Below the pieces are notes generated by a model. The model ran no database searches, was not told where the DNA came from, and was given only the letters and a program-made list of their open reading frames with translations. Both the position numbers and the translations under genes were made by a program. Positions 1 through 11,000 of a DNA stretch of 64,000 bases are shown one piece after another. Source of the DNA: Cornus controversa (Eukaryota; Streptophyta; Magnoliopsida; Cornales; Cornaceae); assembly GCA_026545225.1 (NCBI GenBank), contig CM048846.1, positions 90,723,270-90,787,269 of the forward strand, read 5' to 3'. Numbering within the stretch: position 1 is the stretch's first letter; every line of letters begins with the position of its first letter.

Positions 1-774
1 GGTAGAATAAGTGGTACCATCCGTTGTAAAACATTGGACCTATATAATATTGGCAGATGAAATTTAAATTTTCCAAGAACCAATAAAATTTAAGTTATTT
101 TTCTTTTGATAAATTCAATAATTATTATTATTTTTTAATCATAACTACCGTAACAGAGTACCAAATGTGGGCATGATAGTTCAAAGGAAATCTTTGGTTT
201 GATTAAAAATTGAAGTAATAAATTTGTCAAAGTTTTTGTATGAATTGGACCAACTCCTGAGTGTGGGTGTATATATATATATATATATATAATGCCACAT
301 CGATTAGTAGAATTTGACACTCCTACTATCAGTTTCTTTCCTGCTAGAAGAAGAAAATAGATCGTGCGGGAATACAAATATTCTAACATTTTCTTTCTTC
401 CTAGAAACGTTTTGGAAGAAAATAGATCGGGAATATAATTTTTTTTAAATTTCTTTTTGACGCTATCCAAGTTCCAATTTTTTTAAAATTTTTTTAGTAT
501 AGTTGATTAATGGAAAGTTGTTTTCTATTTTTGTATAAATTGAGTGACCCAAAATTTTCATTTGAAATAGTATGGATTATTAAGTTTTAAACTTTTGAAT
601 TATTCAATCTAGTTTATCCCAATTTCTATCTTTTGAACCGTTATAACAACAACCATCTAAATTTAAATTCTTTCTAACTTGATACTCAATCCATATCTAA
701 TTTTGTCAATCTCTTTCCACCTTTTTGAGGCTAAGTTTAAAGAAAAATTTTGAGAGAGAGAGATATGTGCATAC
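1..774 (-). other. Start of invertase intron 2; rest of the gene lies off the left edge
   Basis: This stretch follows the invertase mini-exon on the minus strand. I see no match to the next invertase exon, which normally encodes the sequence right after the DPNG motif, so intron 2 must be longer than 774 bases. A short (TA)n run lies near 273-292. The small reading frame at 135-470 has no recognisable homology. Confidence 0.6.
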
Positions 775-1579
775 CATTAGGATCTGAAGCAGAACGAATT
801 GGATTCCCATTTGAGCAATGGCAGTCAAAAGATGCAGAAAAAACCAAAAATGAAAACATGAGCTTATATACAAAACAATTAGATAACAAATTTAATAGAA
901 ATACTGATACACACATTTAAAATTCAATTTATTATTAAGATCAAAGTATGTGTCTAAACTATATATATTTAAAACCTTAATCTTAACATTAAACTACAGT
1001 CCACTTGCATCAATGTAATCAAATTTCAACATGAAAAAAATATATATGCATGGAAATAAGAAAAGGTACATATATATTTCAATGTATAAGTATAACTATT
1101 GGTGTTATATACATAATACACACATATTTATTAATTTATACATCCAAGTACATACATGAAAACGAAAAAATATATATGCATTATGTTGGAATGTGTGTGT
1201 GTGTATCAATGGGAAGAACCTACGTACCGTTCATCCAGTTCTCTTCAGGTTGAAAATGAAAAGCTGTTCTCTGCCAAGCCAACATGCGATCCGTCCATTG
1301 AAACGACGGCGCTCCCAACAATGGCCCAAAGGACTTCGAGGACAGCCCGTGGGGGACCCCACGTGGCATTGGCTTCATGGTCTCCGGCGAATTCGACACC
1401 CACAGCGAAACCATTCCGACCATCAACAGAAATGAGAAAAGTATGAACATTAGCTTCATTGGTATCCGGCGATTCGCCGGAACTCCGGCATCAGCCGGCA
1501 GGCGAGTGTAGGAGTGTGGGAAAATGGTGATTTGGTCCTCCGGATCATAGGAGTTACGGTATGGGTCAGGGATCTCCAT
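775..1579 (-). CDS. Vacuolar acid invertase (beta-fructofuranosidase), exons 1 and 2 only
   Basis: Vacuolar invertase hydrolyses sucrose to glucose and fructose (glycoside hydrolase family 32). Exon 1 is 1228-1579, starting at the ATG at 1579; a frame extending to 1585 would begin at TTG. Its 117 codons give a hydrophilic N-terminus, a hydrophobic anchor (LMFILFSFLLMVGMVSLWV, about residues 43-61) typical of vacuolar forms, and the start of the GH32 domain (WQRTAFHFQPEENWMN). Exon 1 ends in phase 1 at a GTACGTA donor. Exon 2 is the 9-base mini-exon 775-783 (ATCCTAATG), between a TTCTGCTTCAG acceptor and a GTATGC donor. With the last G of exon 1 it completes the DPN of the catalytic-nucleophile motif NDPNG. 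The tiny exon is conserved in plant invertase genes. Exons 3 onward are outside the window, so integrity of the gene cannot be judged. Confidence 0.9.
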
Positions 1580-1652
1580 GGTCAAGATTTTGAATGTGGC
1601 TAGATGGCTGAGAGAGATGAAGTGCTCTTGTATTTCTATGTCTCTATATGTG

Positions 1653-1672
1653 TATATATTATATTATATATG
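1653..1672 (-). promoter_or_regulatory. Candidate TATA region of the invertase gene
   Basis: A TATATAATATAATATA-like run on the minus strand lies about 75-95 bases upstream of the invertase ATG, a plausible TATA-box distance. It is AT-rich enough that the exact box cannot be fixed. Confidence 0.4.
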
Positions 1673-1727
1673 GGGACTAGATAGATAGATATATAGACAT
1701 GTATATATAGAGAGAGCATCAGACTCC

Positions 1728-1905
1728 GATTTGCCATATATTTTCCTGGTACATTTTAACTGGTATTCATGCATATGGCTGAGAGTAAGAGAGAGAGAGT
1801 ACAAGAGATCTGTCAGATTTGCCGTATATTTTCCTGGTTTTAACTGGTATTCATGCATGGCTGAGAGTGAGAGAGAGGGAGTACAAAAAAGACAATTTAA
1901 ACATA
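1728..1905. repeat. Imperfect tandem duplication upstream of invertase
   Basis: Two copies of a roughly 75-base segment occur in direct orientation about 90 bases apart. Each contains TTTTCCTGGT, TTTAACTGGTATTCATGCAT and a GAGA-rich tail. The copies differ by small indels (an extra TACA and an extra TA in the first). They lie 150-325 bases upstream of the invertase start, in the proximal promoter. Confidence 0.75.
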
Positions 1906-2913
1906 CCATAAATATATAAATGGTTGACTAGTTTATCTGGTTAGGACAATTATATAGCATGTCATGTGGAGAGATGTTTCGTCTAATGTGTGAATTTACT
2001 TGCCACAACAAAGAGAAAAAAAAAAAGGAAAAAAAAAAAAATCTAATTGAACAAATTAAGGTGCTAACATTACAAACCATGAAGCAAAAATTTATTGAAC
2101 TCAATCATTATATCAAGTTATTTTTATTTTAGGCTATGTACTCATAGCAAGTATTCATTGTGAGCACCTTTTACCTTGTCACATTACAAAAAAATTTATG
2201 AATTGAAAAATACTTTGTAAATTAGGGTCAAGTTAAATTTTATTTGATTTAATAAAATAGTTAACAAGGATGAATTTTGAAACCAATGCTTTAGATGTGG
2301 AACATTATTTCAAGAAAAAAAATGATACCTAGTCCAACAATCAAACTAATTTGACTGTTTTATGTGAGTGGAGAATGATGTTAGTAATCATGATAACATC
2401 ATTTCTTACTCACGTAAATGCACTTGGATATATGCGTTCAACTTTGGAATGCCATATTATACTCTTTCAATAAAGTGGTCCCCAACAAAGAAAATAGAGA
2501 ATAACCAATTGAATACATAAGGAGGATTGTGGCCTTGTAATGTTCTCTCTTTTTTTCAAAATAAAAAGTAAAAGGTTTAAGTCTCTAAAAATACTGCGAT
2601 AGTTATTTGTCGGAATGAATAAGAAAAATTGGATGCATTCTTACAGAAGTTTGCAGGCGGTAGTCAAACAAGTAGATATTCAGTGAGCCTGGCATACCAT
2701 TGACATGATATGCCCCGTCAATAAAAATGTATCATTCAATGAAAATGGTCTCACTTTCATATGAAAATTGCTTTTAATAAATTGAAATAGTAAATTTTCA
2801 TTGATTTGACATATCAATAACGTGATATGCTTGACTTATCGAATATCTGTTTGTAACGCACAAGGTGAGTCAAATTAGCTTCTTGAAGAAAATGTTATGA
2901 TGTTTTATTTGAA
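1906..2913. other. Intergenic, nothing recognised
   Basis: AT-rich spacer with poly-A runs near 2015-2040. I see no gene, RNA or well-bounded repeat here. Confidence 0.5.
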
Positions 2914-3892
2914 CCCATTCCTCTTGATTGGATTGGTTTACTAGTGACTGTGACTCCCTTTGAGATGTGAATACAAATCGACCTTTTTGAAAAATAAATA
3001 AATAACCCCATTTCTTTTGATTGGATTCGTTTACTTATGCTCCGTTTGGTTGGAGGAATGAAAAAATGGATGGAAGGGAGAGGGGAAGGGATGGATGAGG
3101 CATCCCTTGAGAAGGGAAGTTATCTCCCTCACTTTTTGTTTGGTTGAATGGAAGGGATAGTAGAAAGGATGGATGGAATGATCAACTCCTTTTCGTTTGA
3201 GGGATGAAAAAATGAATGAAAGGAAGGAAGAGAGGGAGGGAAAGGAAAGGAAAGTGCTTCTCTCATTTTTTTGTTTGGTTGAATGGAAGGGATAGTATAA
3301 AGAATGCATATGGTAAGACATTTTTTTGTTTGTCTGAAAGAAAGCACATGAGAGTTTTTATATATTTTTATCAATATACCTTCATTATACATAATTATAA
3401 AAAATTAAATTATATATTTGTATTCTATCATTTGCCCAATTTTGAATAATTGTAGTTTTTTTTAAAAGGATAAATTTAGAATTATATATTTGTAGGTAAT
3501 TATCCTATATTTTCTTCCTCTCTTCCGCGCAATTTTGGACAGACAAAAAACTCAAAGGAAAGATACTTCATTCCTCGTTGCTTTCTCCCTCCATCACTTC
3601 CCTTCCTTCCAATCAAACACAAGAAATTTCTTCTATCATTCATCTCTTCCATCCTTCCTTCCAACCAAACAGAGCAAAAAATAAGGAGGGATACATTATC
3701 CCTCCTTGCTTCCTCCTTCTCTTCCCATCCCTCCAACCAACTATGAAAAGAATCATCTATCCGCCTCTCACTCATCCCTTCCAACTAAATATAGATAATC
3801 CCATTCCTCTTGATTGGATCGGTTTACTTAGTGATTGTGACTCTTTTGAGATGTGAATGCAAATGGACCTTTTTGAAAAATAAATAAATAAA
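2914..3892. repeat. Foldback-like GGAAGG/CCTTCC region between 90-bp direct repeats
   Basis: Two direct repeats of about 90 bases (2914-3004 and 3800-3892, beginning CCCATTCCTCTTGATTGGAT and ending in TTTTTGAAAAATAAATAAAT) flank a strand-asymmetric core. The left half of the core is rich in GGAATGGAAGGGA and the right half in its complement, so the core can fold back. A third partial copy of the repeat lies at 3005-3035. Reading frames in this block are products of the simple sequence. It resembles a MITE or foldback element, but I cannot define clean terminal repeats. Confidence 0.55.
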
Positions 3893-5072
3893 GCGGTTTA
3901 TCAATAGACTGAAAATCTCAAGTAGTTTTATAAGTTTTTTTTATTAATTTTGTTTTCGATAAGCACTGAAAACGTCACTTTATTAAACCTCCTTTCAATC
4001 TTTGTGGTTCAAACAATAATATATATATATATAAAGTCGTTAAAAATATTTGTAACACCTACTGTAAAAAGAATTTTATGAGTATCATTTTCTTTTTTCT
4101 AATCGAAGTCTAGGATGAGTCACAATTCCAGAGATTTAAAGATACTCTCTCGTGAAGTTGCAGACCAATGAAAATGTTCTTGAGGTTCTCTTTCGGATGA
4201 TGCATTGCAGTGTGTAGAAAACTACTAAAAACTGAACCAGACACAAGGTTCTCTTTATTTTTCACCTAATTTTTTTAAAAAATTGTTAATAAAATGTTGA
4301 TCGATTTAAAAAACTATTAAAAACTGAACCAGACAGTCACCCAAAATAATCTTGTATGTCCATGATTGCAGTATGAAGTAGATTTATCCACTCTTTTATT
4401 GACTCAATAATAATAATAATAATAATAATAAAATTGCACGTGCTAGGTCTCCAAAAAACCCTGTAGTTTACAAATCCATCCATGTTAATAGGTCGGTGTC
4501 TTTTGTCTCTTTTCCCTCTTAATTCTGTTGCTTGACACTATTTTGTCTGCCAATAAAACAAAATAAAAAAACAGACAAAACAAATAGTAATACAAACCAC
4601 CAGATAGGCAGATAGCAATCCCTGTTCCTCTTCATCGTCCGCATTTATGTATATCATTCTGCATGTTTCCACATGCACATATATATAATATTCTAGCTAC
4701 CACATGCGCACACACACACACATATATATATATAGTATTCTGGCCACCACATGCACACCCATGTTTACTCACAAGCTTCCACATGCATGAACTCGTGAAT
4801 GAAAGACACTTCTGTGTGTGTGTGTGTGTGTGTTTGTAGGCGCATCCATACAAACCATTACTGGCTTCCCAACAATTAACACATGGATTAACTGCAAACT
4901 GTGTGGTTTTATTTAAGTGCTTTGACAAGAACATGTCACTAAAGATAACAACAGACTGTGCAAGAGAAAAGAAAGAGTTGAATTACCAAAAAGAAAAAGA
5001 AAACCTTGAACCAGATTTGTCAACTTGTTATTTTATCAAGCAAAGTTTTGCTTAGTGATTTGCGAGACCACT
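3893..5072. other. Intergenic, with microsatellites
   Basis: Spacer between the repeat block and the 3' end of the transaldolase gene. It holds an (AAT)n run near 4407-4431, (CA)/(TA) runs near 4705-4735, and a (TG)n run near 4813-4832. Two imperfect copies of a TATTCT...CCACATGC segment lie at 4687-4755. The part just before 5073 is probably the transaldolase 3' UTR. Confidence 0.5.
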
Positions 5073-8000
5073 TCAGACATTTGGGGGTGGCCACATCTTC
5101 CCGAACAAGTCCTCAACCCGCTTAGCTTGGTTAATATAGCCTTCCATACCACTACCCAGAAGTTCAACAGATGCAGGCCCCATGGCTGATGCAAAGCTGT
5201 ATTGGTCCCACTTTACTAGCTGAAAATGGAAGGAAAATTAGCAGGTGAATCTAATTATAAGAAAAACCCCAAATTCTAGCTGGGTTGCATGATTTAATTA
5301 AGCAAAAAGATGAATGATCTTATAGTTTTGTATTTGTTTTAGTTGATTCTTGATATTCTTGTCGGGATCTAGATCCATGTGGATGTTGGATTTGGAGGCT
5401 CGTAGAATATATACAGGAAATGAGGTTCTTTGTTCATTATGATAGAGAAGGGTACGTCCTTAAATGAGTTGCATCGGATTTTTCCAAGAGAAAGAAGGGA
5501 GTTTCTACTCAACGAAGGGATTAATGCACCATCAGTTTCTACCGCAACCTCTAATAATTTTTGAAAATAAAATGATACTTAATTCACAATATGGAAAGGA
5601 ATGGGATTTTGTTGTAAGTTTCTTCCCAAATGTTTTTATTGAGTTCATCACATGGATAGTAAGAAGATAAAAATATGGAATGAATGCTAACCTCTTCATC
5701 ACTGAACTTGTAGGTAGCAGCTGATTGTGGTGATAACCTCCTTATGAAAGAATACTTGTCATCAGGAGGAGTGACAGAGTCCTTGAGAGATTGCAATATC
5801 TTCAATGGTGTGATGATATAGTCAACCCTGAACAAGGAGGAAAACAAAGCTTGAGCAGCAAATAATCCTTCCTGAGGCCAAACTAGTTAAAACCTCCAAA
5901 TAGTAATTGAAGGTCAGTTATATAGTTACCCTAGAAGGCTAAATATATCCTGCTTGCTCCGAACTGCTGCTGCCATCAACTTTGATTTGTGTCCGTACTT
6001 GTGTATGTAATTATAAGCTTTTGTCACCTGAAATAATGGAGAAATATCAAGTGCATAGGCAATTCTTTGGCCCTAATGCTCTTTTTTCAAGTATCAAGTC
6101 ACTTAATTAATAAGAAGAAAGAAGAAAAGAACCTTCTATATTTACTGTCCAAGGTGGGTAATACTTTTATTTCCGAGTCATGGACATATAACCAATGGAC
6201 TATTTGGCAACATATAGTTCAGTAACTCAATAGGATTCTAGGAAATTTAAGTATTGAAATGAAAAAATTGAGGCAGAAATGTATGCATAAAAAGCAAAGG
6301 CTGCACCAATTGGGTAAAAGATTGATAGAAATTCGATCGAGACATGGTGGTCGTGTGTATAAAACACCAATAACTGCATGATATCACCATAAGTATAACA
6401 TGATTGAAGTCGAAGGCATTAGAAGGCCTGCGTGAAGGACAAAAGGACATTTCTGTTGATGTATAGAGAAAGCCACTCCAGGCATCAATTTAATATAAAA
6501 TAGTGCCCCGGGTAAGGAATGTTGAAATAGGAGTTGCATAATAGCTCCACCAAAGAGTTGGAATTAGGCTGCTGGACTTGGAAAGAAAATTATAAGAATG
6601 AAAGGATAAAAGTCTAACCAGACTGATTCATTTGACCACAATGGATGGGTTGGCAGCTTTGCCTGTAATTCAGTTGCCAGTTGTAATATAAACCTCGGTT
6701 CAAGTTTGCTTTGGGGCTTAAAACTTTTCTTCACCTTCTGAAATTAGCAATTAAAGAGCTTGCCAATTTTCACTTCGCCCCCAAACAATTAAAAGGAAAA
6801 AAGAAGTAGAAGAAGAAATAAAAATTCCTCTCAATTAATCTGTACTCAAGGATGCAATTGAAGCATACTAAATTTTATCAATTTAATCCTTAGTGAAAAT
6901 ATTGACTAAAAGGCTGTTAACTGTCAGCAAGTAATTAAACATTTTTTTCATACAAGCTGATGATCAACTTTCACTGGATTGCAAATAAAGTCAACTTGAG
7001 TTCAAGGAAAATGTCTTGAGCCAGTAAAGCCACCAGCTTGTCATGTCAAACAATGATATATAAAAAAGAAAAAGAAAAAGAAAAAGAAAAACAAAGAGGA
7101 ACTTCATGGACAAAAAATTGTGATATAATTAAAAACATGGATAACGTGATTAGAGGAAAGAATAAATAAAAAAGATTGTATCATTTTAAAAATAAATTGA
7201 ATTGGTACCAAAATAGAAGTTAAACCATCTAGAATAGGTTCTTGTCTCCCTTGTTAGTTCGACCAGCCACCTCATTCCAATTTTAAGAACCTAATGTAAT
7301 TGTTGACATCATCAATTACCTCTTGACGACATCTGCTCTATGAAGCATGGATATGGCTTGCTCGTAAAAGGATCAGATTTGGACCGGGCCAAGAATGATC
7401 TGATTCATCAAGGAAAAGTCTAATCTAATCCAACCCGACCTGACAATTCAGTGGATCACACATAGTTAATCCAAATTCAATAATGACCATTTATATGATC
7501 CGACAATCCAATTCGATCCGAAGAAAATCTAAAACAACTAAAAAATGGCCAAAAACCTCAAACCAGTATACCATGGATCCCCCTTTCATTTCACTAATCT
7601 GTCAATGTACAAGACCCATTAATCTAAATTTTTAAGAGTTGTTTAACTTTTCAGATAGCTCACAAAAAAGAACAAAAAGTATTTCAGACACAGAGAGAGA
7701 ATTTGAAGGTTGAAACCCAAGCATGCTATAGAAAATTTGACTTGATCAAGACACAGATGAATAGATAGATAAAGGAGAGGCTGCATTTGCCAAAATGAGA
7801 AACCCTGAAAACGTGTCCTTTTTCATATATATTATATGCTCCATTACATCACTGAAGATCTAGCAGACGGTTTGAAATAAACAAAATAAAATGATAATTG
7901 GAGCTTTACAACAATTGTTCTGTCAGCTAATGGACCTATCACATTCAAACTCTTTATCAAATTATTCAATTAACCCATCTTTACAATAACCGACTTGTGG

Positions 8001-11000
8001 ATAGAATTTTAATTAAAATCTGACCCACTAATAGGCCTAGACACCGATGTCTATACAACACAATACTGGCACCCCAATTAGACATTTCAGGACCCAAAAA
8101 AAAAGAAATAGATATGATGACAATTTAGAAGTAACAACACAACTACATGAATACATACATATATGTATGCATGTTTGTGTGTGTATATATATAGGCCATT
8201 ACTCAATTTGGTCCCACTAATGCGGTGTCCTATGAGGGATGGACTGGATATAGGCCTAACTTTCGTTATTATTTGCACAAACTAGATGTTCACACACACA
8301 AATAATTGTTTTTCATGATATTTACACATATTTTGGCAAATAAAATCTATCAAATATTTCAAAGATCCAACTTATAATTAAATTTCGTAGGAGAAAACCA
8401 ATGACTATATGTTGGGTTTGTGGCTCAAATTCAGTTGCGGTAGTTTCCTTTTCCGTTTTGGAAGCTTGAAGGCTTGTGGAGCAAGGCTGAAGACTTGGGG
8501 AGGAAGTTGTATATATCTATTTTAGAGTTGTGATTGATTTGGTAACTTCTTGTTAGACAAGCTATGAGAATCCTTGTTCAAGAAGGAATTGTGGTTTGAA
8601 GACTCTATAAAAAGGTAGGGTTAAAGGGAAAACAAAGAGAGAAAGAGGGAGAGGAAAGATGTAAGGGGTTGGTGAGTGTTGTGAGGAGGAGAGGGTATAT
8701 GTAATTCCGGGAGAAAGATGCCAAGAGATAGTGAAAGAGTGTGTGTGGCAGACATGCTTTCCGCGTGTTGTATATTCTCTTCTCAATATAGTAAAATCTC
8801 TATCTCCATGGACATAGCCCTACAGTTGGGTGATCCATGTAAAATATTGTGTTGTGCGTAGATGTGTTTGATTATTATCTTCCTATATGCTTGTGCGATT
8901 GTGGATGTGATGATATGCTTCCGTTATGCCGAACGAAAGGGGAATTAAATTCCCAACACTATATTTCAGGGACATTAACTTTTTTTTCTCAAAAAGAACT
9001 CCAAATATTTGAAACCCTTTTTATACTTTTTCTGAATAATTATACTATAATGCTACACTAGAAATGTCTTACTCATATTAAAAACATGACATGTTCCATA
9101 GTATCCAACATTGGTCCTGCCTATGTGGGGGTCAGTTGGGAGGGACATAATGGATATAGAGCTAGTATTTGCCATTTTTATGTATTATGTACAGCTCATA
9201 GACCCAAGCCAACACTCTCACACTTTTCAACTCAAACTTTTACCACTATATCAAGCTTTTAAATAAAGAATATGTTGGGAAGTTATCATACACGTCTATG
9301 AGATCTGACCATCCAAGAAATATCGGCTTTCGATACAGATACTGCTCCCTTCTCAAAGAATCCATGTCATTAAACGTTTGATATTGCCTAACATCAGCAG
9401 ACAACTAAGATCTTTCATCAACTTGGCTTATACACCAAGTTGCAAGGTAGTTTTTCAGGATACATGGAAGAAATGAAAAAAAAAATGAGAAACAACTTTA
9501 AAGATAATTTACTAAAAAAAAGAACTTTTTAAGCCCAAAATTCAAGCAACTTCATAGATAATGGATATGTCACAAGCAGAAGTAAAGGAAAATTTTGTTT
9601 CTAGTAATAATCATTCTGATTTGCTAGCATTATCAAGCTACATGAGATGATGGCACTCAATTCTTAATGCACTATAAAAACTCTTTAACAGAAAGTGATT
9701 TTCTAATTAAAACCAATCCAGTCAGTTCATACTGTACTCTAGGGTTAAAGTTCTAAACCTCATTTAGAACCTAGTCCTATATATATGCCACTCACACCAA
9801 GGCTACATGTAATTATACATAATTGACTGATAAGTATATATAAATATACATATATATTAGATATTAGATTGTTATTTTCATTGTATTTTTAGCTATGAGG
9901 GCAGAATAGTCTTTTCTCATTTTTTGTTTGGCTATATAAACCCCTTTATATGTATTCTCTTATTATTTTTACTAATAGAAACCCTAGCCCCCTTTTTCTC
10001 TTCTTTTCTCTCTTTGCAATTCTCACATGGTATTAGAGCAATGATCCAAATGAGTTCTTTGATTGGTAATAACAAGGAAGAACTGCACATCCCATCTACG
10101 CGATTCCTCCAGTGCCATGTTGACTACCTTGCTCATAAAGAGGAACATCTTGTTCAGTTTTTGATGGCCCTACATGATGATTTTGAGGGACTTCGGGAAA
10201 ATATTCTGCATCATAATCCCCATCCCCCTGTTGATGAAGTTATAAGTGAACTTGTGGCCGAAAAGACACGACTCAAGACTCAAGCAAGAAAGGGCCCTCT
10301 CCTAGTGCCTAGTCAATCTGTTTTGGCTGTCCCTCCCAAGCCATCTTTGAGCAATCAGACGAGGCTCTCTTCGAAAGTTGGTTTCCATGAATGTAGTTTT
10401 TGTAAGCAGAAAGGTTATTAGAAGACCCAATGTCCCAAATTGTTTAATAAAGCACAACCACCACAACTGCAATGGCGGCAACCCCCCACCTCAGCAACAG
10501 TGGAGGCAACCCCCACCTCTGCAGCAGTGGAGGCAACCCCCACCTCCGCAGTAGTGGTGTTCGGGAGGGCAGTCCCAACAGCGAGTTTATAGGCCTCCAC
10601 AGCCTACCACTACAGCATTTGTACCTGAAGTTGCATCTTCTTTGGATCCCAACATGGACGCTCTTGTAAAACAGTTTCAGTAATTCCTTGCTGCACACCC
10701 ACAGCCATGTGCCATGTCCACTACATCTTCAATAGGTCTGTCATCTCCTAACCCTTTAGGTATGACTAGTGGGTTTTAGACTCTAGCGCCTCTCATCACA
10801 TGTCACCTGATTCATCATCCTTTATATCTATATGTCACTCTACTTCACCTGCATCTGTTATGACTACTAATGGCACTCTCATGCCCTTGGCAGGAGTTGG
10901 TTCTATTCGTACACCTCATTTATCACTTTCTAATATCTATTGCATTCTCAACCTTGCCATGAATCTCATTTCAGTGGGTCAATTATGTGATTCTGGTTAT

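Noticed and set aside
1580-1585. Two-codon upstream extension of the invertase frame
   Set aside because: The extension begins at TTG, not ATG. The ATG at 1577-1579 gives the expected plant invertase start.
3031-3856. Several 77-96 codon frames on both strands
   Set aside because: They fall in the GGAAGG/CCTTCC foldback and encode repetitive Ser/Phe/Pro or Glu/Arg strings, an artefact of simple sequence.
4632-4934. 100-codon minus-strand frame with Cys and His
   Set aside because: It is composed of translated (CA)n and (TA)n microsatellites; the Cys/His spacing is not a zinc finger.
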